DNA of 64,000 nt from Dryomyza anilis (GCA_951804985.1 OX638130.1:119859593-119923592), one strand, 5' to 3'. Shown: positions 11,100 through 22,691, counted from the stretch's first letter. Translations and numbers: made by a program. Notes: a model not told the origin generated them from the sequence alone.

Positions 11100-11830
11100 A
11101 AGAAAGGATTATAGGTTAAAGGGAGGAGGAAAGATGGAGTAGTGTCGGTGGATGTTTGCTTTAAATTTCCCAATATTAAAAATGTCGGGAAAAACAGACG
11201 CAGGGAGATTCTTCCACAAACGTATCGTGCGACTGAAGAACGAATTATCTCTGTAATGCGTGGTTCTGTTGAGAACCGAGTGAACTACGAAGGGGTGGGC
11301 TTGGTTTGACGCCCGAGTAGAACGAGAGTATACACGACCTGGTGGAATCAGGCCATGTATTTCCCTCGAACACTTACCATCGTAATACCTATAAAACGGG
11401 CTTACACACCCTACGGTCCTTCGGTGCTCAAGAGAACCAATAGAGGACGAAATATTTTCACCCCTATTAAATATATTGCACGTTGTTGGATTCGATCCAT
11501 GAACTCCAAAGAAGATTTTGAAGCCCCTGCCCATATGTGCGAATTGTATTCCATCTTAGGCCGAATATAGGTTGTGTAGACAATGCGCAAGTCAGCGGGA
11601 GTGAAGTATGTCTTACACCGTTTCAAAAAACCGAGGCACTTGGCCGCTTCTTTCGACACATCAAATATGTGATCATTCCAACGGAGGTCACATTGAATCG
11701 ATATACCCAGAACGTCAAGAGCAGCTGACTGCGCAATATCCACAGAGTCCATATTGAGGGGAGGGAGGGATGAATCCATTCTTTTGTGAGATAACAGACA
11801 ACATTGGGTCTTGCATGCATTAAAATCAAC
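11100..11830 (-). pseudogene. LINE RT thumb and C-terminal region remnant
   Basis: Contains VLGISIQCDLRWNDHI (post-RT thumb), YTTYIRPKMEYNSHIWAGAS, and after a frameshift near 11450 the C-terminal block NSFFSRTIRLWKNLPASVFP and GKFKANIHRHYS. This order is typical of jockey/CR1/L2-type LINE proteins. The last block recurs in the plus-strand copy at 18054-18272. Confidence 0.85.
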
Positions 11831-12200
11831 TCTATTTGCAAGACCCCACCGGAGATTGATTTAAGGTCATTGTTGAGTGTGTCATTCATAGTGCGTCTTT
11901 TACTCTCAATCTCCAAAGAGTTTGGGCGCTTGTTGAACGAATATGAATGACAAATGTTACTGTCATCTGCAAAGGAATGGATTGGGTTCTGGGTCGATGA
12001 CAAAAGGTCATTGATAAAAACCAGAAATAGGGACGGGGATAGGGCGGAACCCTGTGGGACTCCAGAATTGATGGAATGTTGTTCTGAGAAAACACCATCC
12101 ATCGCAACTCGTATTGAACGACCCTGAGGAAAACTCGATATCCATCGAGCAAAAGAATTACTGACACCATATGCAATAAGTTTTGATTCTTCACCCTTTT
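11830..12200 (-). pseudogene. LINE reverse transcriptase palm remnant
   Basis: Translation on the minus strand gives SGVPQGSALSPSLFLVFINDLL followed by HSFADDSNI. These are the RT motifs B (GVPQGS) and C (the catalytic FADD). Upstream, GVSNSFARWISS-type sequence is readable only after a frameshift. The preceding RT fingers and motif A (about 150-200 residues in relatives) are absent: the endonuclease linker joins this point directly, which indicates an internal deletion. Downstream, NACKTQCCLLSHKR is in another frame. Confidence 0.85.
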
Positions 12201-12249
12201 AACAAATTACCAGAAATTTTTACTACCTCTATGGTAGAGAAGGACCTTT

Positions 12250-13088
12250 TTGCGCGCGTTTTGTTCGTGTAGAAACTTTTCACGCGCGATCACGGCATTA
12301 CAGCGATTCCTAGCCTGTATGCGAAGTCTTTCAGTATCAGCATTCTTATTAGAATGCCAATTCTGAAAGGCTTCCTCTTTTGACCTGACTGCAAGAGTGG
12401 TCCTTGGGTTTAATGCTAATCTTTTTAGAAGGTCATTTAACGCATCCCAATTTGCTTTTTCGTAAAGCCATACAGTCCTCTTCGGGGCTTTAATCGAAGA
12501 GGCGCGTAAACTAGAATACGAAAACGCAGCGGAAACAATACAGTGGTCGGAATTACCAAGAGGTGCAAGGACTTTTACATCATATTTTTCATGATGCAAA
12601 TTCAGAAAAATGTCTAAGACTTTTTGGCTCTGCCCACCGACGCGTGGGAGGTACGTCGGTTCCTTCACCAATTGAGTGAGTTGGTTGCACTAGGCAAACA
12701 GCTCAACATAACAACCCTCCTGTGTTGATAGACCCGAGTGGCTCAACCAAGTGGCGTTGTGCACATTAAAGTCACCAGCAACAACAATTTCACTGCCTGG
12801 AAATTGTTCCAATATATTTGAGATCGAATCAGATAGGGCATCTAACTTGTTACAGGTAGAAACCCTATCTAGATTCGGACTCCTATAAATAAAATACAAG
12901 TGCATGATGTGTGACAAGATTTTGAATTTAATCCACATAGAATTAAATTCATTATCCGAAACACTATGCTGCTGTTGGTGCTGGTACGCAATTCTGATCG
13001 AGAATGGATTCAAAGACATAGGTTCCGTCAATCTGTTTTTTTGCTTTTTGAAATAAAGGTTAGAGAAAAACAAGAATATCTTGATCAA
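12250..13088 (-). pseudogene. LINE endonuclease domain remnant
   Basis: Two open stretches (12690-13088 and 12207-12671) together cover most of an APE-like endonuclease. The first contains YFIYRSPN and the motif AGDFNVHNATWLSHSG, which carries conserved catalytic/substrate residues (GDFN). The second contains LDIFL and LGNSDHC; SDH is the conserved terminal catalytic motif. A frameshift or stop at about 12680 separates them, and the domain's N-terminus is missing. This enzyme normally nicks target DNA to prime reverse transcription. A basic linker follows (QARNRCNAVIAREKFLHEQN). Confidence 0.85.
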
Positions 13089-14337
13089 TGAAACTCATAA
13101 CTTTGATTACTAACACACTACGATGTCTGATATTAAAAATGGTCATCATCGGTTACTCAGTGACCTATGTTCCACACACTTTTGTTTATATACTAGACAT
13201 CGGCATAAATGTACTGCACTCTACAGTATTTAGTTCATTTTAAAATAAAAGTCAATAGTGAAGTCTTTCCAACGACTACAGTTCACTGCAATATTTATGT
13301 CATTGGTATCGAGTAGTGTCAAAAGATATATTTTTTTTCAAAACATTCAATTTTTTATAAAACAAAACCAAATGGTACTTCAGTGAGTGCATTGAGTGAG
13401 CAAAACGAGTAATGAGTGAGAAGACGAACATTGAAAACAACAATAAATCTGTCACATTTATGTGTTTATAAAAAAACTAGAAATATTATATTTTCAAAAA
13501 AAAAAAAAAAAAAAAATTAAACAAATATTTGTACGAAAAAAGAGAGTAATTTATCCAAATGAAAAAAATTAAAAAATTTTGTTCGATATATAAAAAACTT
13601 TATATGAAATATCCAAAAAATATTTCTATTTTCAAAAAACTTTGTTCGATATATACAAAAAACGTTATATAAAATATTATATTATTTTTTTATACCTTTT
13701 GATTTTTTTTCTCTATTTCAATATTACTAAAAATTCCTCAGATTAAAAATGATGAAAAAATTGTAAAATTCACTGAGTACTCAATGTCAAAGCAGTTCAT
13801 TTCATAAGCACATCATTATAGACCTCTTCACTATAACGACGTCTTGTGTGTGTTTTGTTTTGACACTACTTTTATTTTGTTATAGTGAGCAACACATTCA
13901 TTTGATTTTTAGGCATACAGTCCGCGATAGTAAATATTTAAAATAAAATGAATGTCTTCAAGTGGGTTTCAAATGCAATTGCACAGATGTCTAATATATA
14001 CCTCATGCAGCACTAAAATCTATAGCTGATTTTTTATCAAAAGTACCTTTTCTTAAATCTATCCTTTTTAATTAAACGTCAAATAAATAATTCTAATATA
14101 TTAAATATCGAATTCGGTACAGCAAATCCTGATGAGTTCCGAACCAGTTTAAATGGTAGCCGAGTTTATTGTCAGTTCTAAATACATTAGCACATAAGTT
14201 TAGGTTATTTATAGTCTACAATTTTTGATCGACTAAAACTTTAATAATATTTACTAACGTCATTACATTAACTATAAAAATGTACCACCTTTAAAATATT
14301 TCTGATTTAGTTTTAAATAATTTATTCTCTACATTAA
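13089..14337. other. AT-rich spacer
   Basis: Contains GAGTGAGC-type short repeats at 13384-13430 and a poly-A tract near 13496. No gene or shared repeat recognised. Confidence 0.4.
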
Positions 14338-14339
14338 TA

Positions 14340-14680
14340 AAGGTTTTTTCAGCAGAGACGCTACAAAAGTAGAGCGACAGGGACAGAAAACGGCGCCATA
14401 TTTATTGCCGCTCTTTTGACATTTCTCTTCAGTAAGGTTTGCCATTTCATGATGGAAAGATATACGAATTCGAATTTCGGTAGTAAATTTTAATAATTTC
14501 GACTTCTTGTTGACTCGTATATCTTTCCATCATGAAATGGCAAACCTTACTGAAGAGAAATGTCAAAAGAACGGCAAGAAATATGGCGTCGTTTGCTGTC
14601 CCTGTCGCTCTACTTTTGTATCGTCCCTGTTGAAAAACCCATGAAAAAAACTTTAGTAGCGCTCTTATTGAAAAACCCTT
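14340..14680. mobile_element. Mariner (DD41D-type) foldback MITE, copy C
   Basis: TA at 14338-14339 and 14681-14682. The two arms of about 150 bp (14345-14490 and 14497-14640) are almost perfect inverse copies carrying the transposase start; read on the minus strand from about 14540 this is MMERYTSQQEVEIIKIYYRN. The hairpin centre is the same ACGAATTCGAATTTCGG junction as copy B. The right end has an extra outer segment, CTTTAGTAGCGCTCTTATTG, before the terminal AAAAACCCTT. Confidence 0.88.
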
Positions 14681-14682
14681 TA

Positions 14683-15416
14683 TGATGAATTTATTCATAA
14701 GTATTATGAATTTTTTCGCCAACTACCAGATTCATCATATAGATACCACCGTTCATTAAATGGCATATTGTGGAATACATTCATTATATATATGAAATTA
14801 TTCGTACCATCGAACATCATAGTGAAGAACGAAATATTGAATACAATTAATATGAATCGTCATATTGATGAATTTGTTCATAATATTTATGAATATAATA
14901 TTTTTTACGAATTTTTCAAAAAAATACCTTTTTTTAAAAAATAATTCGAAAAAAAGTTTTGTTGTAAAAATTATATTTAAAAAATAACAGAAAGAAAATT
15001 TCAAAAAAAAAAATTTTCCGAAAAAAAAATTTTTGATTTTTTTTTTCGAAAACAAAAAAAAAATTCGAAACATTTTTTTTTTCAAAAACAAAAAAAAAGT
15101 GTTGACATTTTTCAAACTAAATTTGCTCACAAATGAACAAAAATGATTTTTATAGAAATTTGGTTTGATGTACAGCATTCTTCAATATGAAGTAAAATAT
15201 ATTGTATTTTATGTATTTGTTCATTTATATGATGATTCACGTACAGTTCATCATATTGAAGAACACTTTTTCGACAGTTACCAAGCGTTCATCATATTTA
15301 TGATCGCATTCATAACATTGATGTCGAAAGTCATTAATATTATGAATGGTTTTTCAATACAAAGAATAATGGTTTGAAGACTGAATTCATCAATATAATG
15401 TACATTTTTTTCTGAA
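14683..15416. mobile_element. AT-rich element with ATGATGAA/TTCATCAT palindromes, copy 1
   Basis: Shares both ends with 21558-22691: 'GATGAATTTATTCATAA..CAACTACCAGATT' at the left and 'GAACACTTTTTCGACAGTTACCAAGCGTTC' then GAATTCATCAATAT..ACATTTTTTTCTG at the right. Rich in small palindromes such as TTCATCATATTGATGAA. The poly-A/T core is very variable. It directly abuts the MITE at 14340-14680, whose insertion may have removed its first bases. No ORF of substance. Confidence 0.65.
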
Positions 15417-16826
15417 TAATACATTTTCAGTATAATACATTATTTTTATTTATTTGGCATTATCTCTTAAACATCTATTAAAAATTAGTACAATTATGCT
15501 ATTTAGAATATTTTTTAGGTAATTAAAATTTAGATTTTAATATCGTTTTTATTTTTGTCAAATAGTAAAATTTTGTAATATGTAACTATTTGTTTAGTGT
15601 ACTTAAATCGAGTCTGAATTATGTACAGCAGCCCCGTTTGTAACGGTCTAGATAAGCGGTCGGTATTCACGACCACATGTGTTTTTCTGTTAATGAACAA
15701 TTTAATCAAATATTTGAACATGTTATTTCGCTAATGGAAAACAAACACATGTCGTTTTAATTTTAAGCAATTTACGTACATTTCGGCAGATAATTTTGGT
15801 GTTTATTGTTTAGAATGTGCGATATATTTTAGTTGGGAAATTTCTAGTCGAACGAAGGGACTAAATTATAAAACTGTTTTTATGATTTTTTTCCATAATA
15901 ATGATATTTTCTAATGCTGCGCTAATGGCAATTAGATTAAAATTGTATAGAGTGGCGGATTTTGTGTTAAAACTAATGTAAAATATTTCAAAGCATGTTG
16001 TTTTATTTAATGCTTACACTATTACAATATATAACAAAAAAAAAACGATTTTCGAAACAAAATCATACAACAAAATAATAGTGTTTTAAATAGTTATTAA
16101 AAATAATGTGTTATATTTCCTTGTGTAAAAATAAAAACCCTATAATAATTTTTAAATCTTTGACACATTCGTCACATTTTGACCCTATGCATAAAATAGA
16201 AAAGCATAAAACCTCATCATAAATTCTAAAATAAGTCATCATAATAGACAGTCTAAATGGTAGGTCTCAAAAATACAAAAGATCAACATGAATGTAGTGC
16301 CAGGAGTGAAATGAAAACAAAACGATTTCATCATACAACAAATAGACATCTCTCTGAAAAACTGTTGGACGTATTTAACAATGGGTGTGTGCACAAAATA
16401 AAAAGATAATGGTTCGGATTAAAACAGAAGTGTCAAAGAAAAAGAGCAGTTAGTGTATGTGAAGTAGTAAAACTGTGTAATAATGAGGATAACAACATTT
16501 AAACCATGTTTTGCATAATGTTTTGTGACAACAAGTGACATTTACAATTAGATAAAACATGTGAATTTTCAAATAGAAGCATATTGTTATTTGTGCTAGA
16601 TTATAAAATGATTAAGGCACTCTTACTTTTTACTTTGTCTAATTTTGTCAGAATATTACGTAAAAATATTATAATACTAGTAAAAACTAGCTAAAAATGT
16701 ATTTCTAAATATAAAGAAAAAACATAGACTATATGAAAATATTTTATATTTAAATATTACAGACATTTTTGAATTTTTAAATATCAAATCGTCGTTGTAG
16801 AACGAAAAATCCCCAAATACATTTTC
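15417..16826. other. AT-rich spacer
   Basis: Slightly more complex at 15600-15740 and 16260-16450. No domain, RNA gene or shared repeat recognised. Confidence 0.4.
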
Positions 16827-17632
16827 AAAACGAGTTGGGAAAGTTAGGTCACATGGGTAAGTTCGGTCACATGGGGCGGATTTTTATAGTCGGTCGGGCC
16901 CGACTATGGAATACCCTACACCTTTGGTGGGGATATTAATGTGGGATATTTAATTGCATACCTTAATTTTAAAGTTTTTAATTATGCTGAACCTCCCCAC
17001 CCTCAGAATATTATTCATATATCAGAAATTTACGTCTTATATCCCCATAATTTAAAAAATTGATATAAATGTATAAACAACTATAATTGGGCGGACCACG
17101 CCTATATTTAAAATTTTGAAATGCTAATATTTCATAGATTTGATTTTAATAATTAACGGATCAAATTTCCACTATGAAAACCCGGGAAATAATGAAAAAA
17201 AAAAGTGGGCGGATCACGCCCATTTTTGGACCACATATTTATAGGTGAATTCTAACAATACCTTTTAAATTTTATAACTATACCTTGAATACTTTTCGAG
17301 TTATTAGTTCCGAAAGAGTTATGTAAAAGTGACTTATATGGGAGTTTGAAAATGAGCCGATTTGGCTCATTTTCAAACTCAGTTCGTACTTTTGGCTAAA
17401 ATATATTGAGACGAAATTTCATCGCATTCTGATCAGTATTTCTCAAGTTATTCTGTATTCGGCAGCAAGACAGCAAGACGGACAGACAGACGGACATGGC
17501 TAACCGGACTCGGGTAGTGATGCTGATCAAGAATATATATACTTTTCCATACCGGACACGCCTCCTAAGGGGCGTTACAATATATGCACAAAGTTAATAT
17601 ACCCTGTACCTCATAGGTGTAGGGTATAATGA
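16827..17632. mobile_element. TACCCTACACCT-ended interspersed repeat, copy 1
   Basis: TACCCTACACCT at 16912-16923 is matched by the perfect inverse AGGTGTAGGGTA at 17615-17626. A palindrome AGTCGG..CCGACT sits just outside the left motif (16888-16908), and GTTGGGAAAGTTAGGTCACA precedes it; both recur in copy 2. Near the right end are a GACGGACAGACAGACGG run, TGCTGATCAAGAATATATAT and ACTTTTCCATACCGG, wording familiar from repeats in Drosophila relatives. It also has GGGCGGACCACGCC boxes. Non-coding. Confidence 0.7.
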
Positions 17633-17944
17633 CAAATATGCTATTACAAAAATCTCTTTGTATATCTGTCAATTTTTAATGTATGATCTCAATTTTTTTT
17701 TAACACATGATAATAAAATTTAAATCTATCAATTAATATTTCAAGTTTAAAAATGCATCAACTACTTTTTATAATATTAATCAAGAAACCGAAAATTTAG
17801 TTTTTCATAAAAATGTATTTTGTGAGTAATGTTAAGTTTTTTACACATTTATTGTGAAACAGTTGGAGACTTTTTCAATGCAAACTGTACCTTGATATTT
17901 TCATATTTTGTAAAAAAATAACGATTAGTTTTGAAGTTATATAA
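17633..17944. other. AT-rich spacer
   Basis: Nothing recognised. Confidence 0.4.
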
Positions 17945-18370
17945 TTTTGTTCACCTCTATTGGTTCTCTTGAGTAGGGTGTGTAAGCCTGTTCTATAGTT
18001 ATTACAATGGTAAGTGTTCGAGGGAAATACATGGCCTGATTCCACCAGGTCGTGTGTCCGCTCGTTCTACTCAAGCATCGAACCAAGCCCACCCCTTCGT
18101 AGTTCACTCGGCTCTCAATAGAACGACGCATTACCGAGAGAATTCGTTCTTCAGTCGCACGATACGTTTGTGGAACAATCTCCCTGCGTCTGTTTTTCCC
18201 GACATTTTTGATATTGGCAAGTTCAAAACAAACATTCATCGACACTACTCCATCTTTCCCCCCTCCATTTAACCTATCATCCCTTCTTACGATCAACACT
18301 GTGCATTGCATGAATAGGGGGCATCCCCTGAGCGTTGGTTAATTTGTAAACAAAAAAAAAAAAAAAAATT
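17945..18370 (+). mobile_element. 5'-truncated copy of the LINE (3' end only)
   Basis: Same family as 11027-13088 in opposite orientation. Starts near CCTCTATTGGTTCTCTTGAG, has a 14-bp deletion soon after (missing the CACCGAAGGACCGT-like stretch), keeps an open C-terminal frame at 18054-18272 (NSFFSRTIRLWNNLPASVFP, GKFKTNIHRHYS), then the 3' end GCATCCCCTGAGCGTTGG and poly(A) at 18352-18368. Severe 5' truncation is the usual product of target-primed reverse transcription. Confidence 0.87.
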
Positions 18371-19149
18371 CAAGGAGTCATTTTAAAAAATTTGATTATA
18401 ATAAAAAAAAACAAATCTCGTAACTCGATTGAATAAAATTGAGTCACAGTTCTTTATAATTTTTTTTTTTTTTTAATTTATTTAAATAATTTATGTATTT
18501 TTAAAATCTGTGAAAATAAATTTTAAAATTCACTTTCTAATGTTACAAAATGTTCGGATTTTTTCATAAACATTTTTATTAATTTTAGTTCAAATTGTTG
18601 TAAACGTTGTTGGTTATATTTATCGTTGTCGAAATATGTTGTTTTTTTCATATCACTTAATAATTTTTTAATTTATTATCCGAACACAATCATTGAAACT
18701 CTTTTTTGTGGACTCTTTAATGCTTATGCTTGCAGGAAATCCTATAATATGTCTAATTTAATATTATAAACCTTAATATGATAATAGAAAATTACTATGT
18801 GACCGGATCTTCTTTACTGGATTTGGTTGGGATGTAAGCGAAATCGCTATTTTATAAAATCTTGTGACCTAAACCGATATTTCAAAGGGTTTTAGTCCCC
18901 GAGTTGAATATTATTTAGTTTTTTAAGTACTTTTAGTTTTAACACTAATAGTCGTCGATTATTTCGTTTTATACTGATAGAAATAAAGACAACAAATGAT
19001 TAAAATCCTTTAATTTCAATATATAATTGAATAATGATTCTTTTTAATTTGACAGACATAATTATAAAAATTCAATTTTCTGTTTTTTTCGGGATTAAAG
19101 ATTGAACTTTTCTTAGGACGACGGATTTAGGTAATTTTACTTTATACTG
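18371..19149. other. AT-rich spacer
   Basis: Nothing recognised. Confidence 0.4.
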
Positions 19150-19490
19150 GGTTTTTGGTTCATCGATGTAAATAATTCAGTGCGTCATTCTATAACTAAT
19201 AAAAAATTAAGAAAATATAAAATAAAAATATCATATTTTGCACACATTTTAAGATACAGAGTGTTTAAGAAATTCATGTTACTGACATAACCTAGTCAAG
19301 AAAACTGGTTAAATGTTTTGGACAATTCAATTTCATTTCCTATGGTAGATCCATGGTATTTGAACGACAAGTTTTTCTTACATTTTTAAAATAAAGGTAA
19401 AGTCGAAATTTCCAAAAAAATATATATAAATTTTGACTTTGTCGTTGATTTTATAAAAATTTCATTAGGGGCATTTCGCAGAAAACGTTA
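19150..19490 (+). repeat. Dispersed repeat R2, copy 1
   Basis: GGTTCATCGATGTAAATAAT, GTGTTTAAGAAATTCATGTT and CTAGTCAAGAAAACTGGTTA align with 47715-47880, and inverted with 23795-23935. It is followed by TTTTGACTTTGTCGTTGATTTT, which also recurs at 48023-48045. Non-coding, class unknown. Confidence 0.55.
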
Positions 19491-19604
19491 CCAAGTTGTG
19501 ATATATTAAACCTATTGATTCCGTTTAATGATTTTTAGAATAAGAAATACTTATAATTTCATATTCTGTGATCAGAATGTACCAAAATTCATGCCAAATT
19601 TAAA

Positions 19605-20340
19605 AAAAAAAATTAACCAGTTGGGAAGGTTAGATCACATGGGAAATTTTAAAGTAGGTGTAATTATGATAGTTCGGATTATCAAAATTATAGTCGGTCT
19701 AAGCCGACTATAAATACCCTACACATATGTGTGGTTACCATTCAAAGTGATATATAGGTCACCAGGGTATACGAATCCTGAAAATAACTACAAACATTCA
19801 ATCGCTGAAGAATTTCCATTCATTTGATACCCATATTTACATATGGGTAGGTGTACCGAATATCGATTTCTTTTTTGGTGAACCACAAGTCTTTTCGCCG
19901 GAAAACATTATTATAATGTATTTGAGCATGATGTCAATACATATTTGACCAAAAAAGTTTACCTAAGCACGTATACAGTAAAATTGATATGTATATGTAA
20001 ATTTTATATGAGGTATTTGAACATAAGTGGTCGGATCATAGGTCACAATGGACCGATCTCGCCAATTTCGCACATACAGCGTAGGTATATTAGTAATCTA
20101 AGTTATAAGTTTCATTTATCTAGCTGTTCAATTTTAAAAGTCTTAGGGATTTCAACAGACAGACAGACAGACGGACAGACAGACAGACAGACGGACAGAC
20201 GGACATCGCTAAATCGACTCAGGAGGTCATGCTGATCAAGAATATATATACTTTTCCATACCGGAGATGCTTCCTTCTGGGTGTTACAAACGGCGTACCA
20301 AACTGAATATACCCTTTCACTCTTAGTGTAGGGTATAAAA
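19605..20340. mobile_element. TACCCTACAC-ended interspersed repeat, copy 2
   Basis: Same plan as 16827-17632: CAGTTGGGAAGGTTAGATCA, the palindrome AGTCGGTCTAAGCCGACT, TACCCTACAC at 19714-19725, then at the right a GACA/GACG microsatellite (20151-20207), TGCTGATCAAGAATATATAT, GGGTGTTACAA and GTGTAGGGTATA near 20325-20336. The interior differs from copy 1, so the ends are the conserved part. Confidence 0.68.
20151..20208. repeat. (GACA)n microsatellite
   Basis: ACAGACAGACAGACGGACAG-type tetranucleotide run inside the repeat at 19605-20340. Confidence 0.85.
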
Positions 20341-20493
20341 ATGAAGAAAATTGAGGCAATATATGAAACACTGTAGTTTCGTTGTTTTGAATCCGAAAGA
20401 ATATTGAATAGTATAATTTGAAAGGCAAATTGTTGGTGTAAGTATGCCACACATTGAATTGGTGCTAAGTGGTTCAAAGTACTGACAATTAAC

Positions 20494-21490
20494 AAAACCC
20501 GTCACAAAAAAAAAAAATTTAAAAATTATTTTGCGAACTATTTTGCAAACCTACAACAGGGAAACTTTGTAAAAGTAAAGGTTTTTTTCGTATCTATTCA
20601 TTTTATATAGTCTATCCATTCAAAATATTGTAACGCCCGTCACAATTAACAATCGTCGCAAAACAAAAAAACTGGAAAATTATATATTTATTAATATATG
20701 CATCAATAATCAATTATATTATTATTATTTGAGCATAGAAAAAGTAGTAAATATTCCAAAATATTCAATAAGCAAATTTAAAAAAGTGAAATTCAAAACC
20801 TTACAAAAAAATCATTAAAAATCATTATTTTCGAAATGCGAAAAATATTTATATAAGCTGCAATGGAAATGGATTACAAATGATACAGACAGAGTACTTA
20901 TTTAAAAAAATGGTAAAATAATACATATTTCTTTCAAAACGAAATGTTCAGTTTTCCACATAAATTAAATGTCGACGGTGTGCCTTAAAATAAAGATTTA
21001 CCATTCCTACTACTAAAATTTGCTCTTTTTCATTAAAAAATTTGAATTCATAATTTGAATTTTCATCTATATTTGTATAGGTTTCTTATAGGTAACGCCC
21101 GTCACAACATGTGTAACACCCGTCACAAGTTTTGATACTTTATAAGTCAGTGATCTAAGTAACCATTGCATAATTTTGGTTATAGAGAGGAGAACTCGCA
21201 TTATTAATGAAATATTTGAGATATACCTTATCTCCATAGTCCGATTAGTTTAGCTAAAATTTAATATTTCAGAGAGTAAACTCTTGTTTTTCAAAAAGTA
21301 CGTGTAACGCCCGTCACAGCATTTAACTTCAAATTTTTAGAAAGGTATAGGAGCTATTGCAAAACTTTTTTTATACATGCATAGCGAACCATAAGATCTA
21401 TCTTCTGCATCCTAAAAATATATCTATACTTTTTTATTTATCAAATGAGAAGGTTTTTAATCGAACGAATGTAACGCCCGTCACAATGGA
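20494..21490 (+). other. Cluster of GTAACGCCCGTCACAA motifs
   Basis: The 16-mer GTAACGCCCGTCACAA or a one-base variant occurs at 20630-20645, 21092-21107, 21113-21128 (GTAACACCCGTCACAA), 21304-21319 (ends AG) and 21471-21486. A shorter form, AAAACCCGTCACAAA, is at 20494-20507. All lie on the same strand, at irregular spacing (462, 21, 191 and 167 bp), in very AT-rich DNA whose intervening sequence is not repeated. Candidates are protein-binding sites such as subterminal transposase sites, or remnants of a decayed tandem repeat. I know no factor with this site. Confidence 0.6.
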
Positions 21491-21557
21491 ATGCCCCATT
21501 AGTATCACCACATTTTTTCTAATTTATAATGATGGACCAGTTCATTCCTAGTAAATT

Positions 21558-22691
21558 CACACAGAAAATAAAAATTCTTCAATATGATGAATTTATTCAT
21601 AAATTTAATGAATTTTTTCACCAACTACCAGATTTATCATATTGATACCACCGTTCATTAAATGACATATTAATGAATGCATTCATTATATATATGAACA
21701 AAATATTCATTACAATGAATTTGAATTGTCTTATTGATTAATTTGTTCATACCATTTCCAAAAAAAAAAAAATTTATAAATTAATTCGAAAAAAAAATCA
21801 GACAAAAAAAATAGTGTCTAAAAAATTTCCCGAAAAAAAAAATGTTCGAAATTTTTTTTTTTAATAAAAAAATTGTTTGAAAAAATTTTTTGTTTCAAAT
21901 AAATAATAATTTCAAAAATATATTTTTTATAAAATTTTAAAAAATAAAAAAATTGTTCGAAATTTTTGTTTTTTAAATAAAAAAATTGTTTGAAAAAATT
22001 TTTTTTTCAAAAAAATAATATTTTCAAAAAAATTTTTTTTTTCAATATATTTATATTTTTTATAAAATTTTTAAAATAAAAAAATTGTTTGACAAAAATT
22101 TTTTTTCAAAAAAATAATATTTTCAAAAATTTTTTTTTTCAAAAATATATTTTTTATAAAATTTTAAAAAATAAAAAAATTGTTTGACAAAATTTTTTTT
22201 TCAAAAAAATAATAATTTCCAAAAAAAAAAATTTCAAAAATATATTTTTTATAAATTTAACATTTTATTAATAAAAAGTTGTAATTATAATAAATATATT
22301 ATAAAACATTTTACTAATTTATGCATGTCGAGCAAGCATTATATAAGAAATAACACACAAGAACTACCTGAGAAGTGAGAAGTAGGCAAAAAAATGAACG
22401 AAAAAAAATATATTGTTAGAAATTTGGTTTAATGAACAGCGTTCTTAAATATGATGAACATATATGTTGTATTTTATATTTTGGTTCAGTAATATGATGA
22501 AACGTATTCTTCAGTTCATCATATTGAAGAACACTTTTTCGACAGTTACCAAGCGTTCGTCATATTTATGGTAGCATACATAAACAATAATGGCGTTAGT
22601 CATTAATATTATGAATGGTTCTTCAATACAATGAATCATGGTTTGAAGAACGGAATTCATCAATATGGTGAACATTTTTTTTTTCTGTGTA
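21558..22691. mobile_element. AT-rich element with CACAGAAAA termini, copy 2
   Basis: Left end CACACAGAAAATAAAAATTC and right end TTTTTTTTTTCTGTGTATG are inverse copies (ACACAGAAAA). Between them is the same framework as 14683-15416. The core (21760-22280) is a tandem series of poly-A/poly-T blocks of about 90-100 bp with 'AAAAATTGTTTGAAAAAATT' and 'CAAAAAAATAATATTTTC' repeated about four times. Non-coding. Confidence 0.65.

Larger units (their letters stand above)
11027..13088 (-). mobile_element. Decayed non-LTR retrotransposon (jockey/CR1-like)
   Basis: In minus-strand order it has a partial AP-type endonuclease, a short linker, the palm part of a reverse transcriptase, the C-terminal region, a 3' untranslated tail and a poly(A) tract (T-run at 11027-11040). 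The 3' end (GCATCC..TGAGCGTTGG, then TTAATTTGTAAA and A-tract) is shared with 17945-18370. The element is 5'-truncated near 13088, has several frameshifts, and has lost the segment between endonuclease linker and the RT palm at about 12200. It is therefore inactive. Family placement rests on motif style; a phylogeny is needed for the clade. Confidence 0.88.

Noticed and set aside
20494..21490. Terminal inverted repeats formed by the GTAACGCCCGTCACAA motifs
   Set aside because: All copies point the same way, so they cannot be the two ends of one inverted-repeat element.
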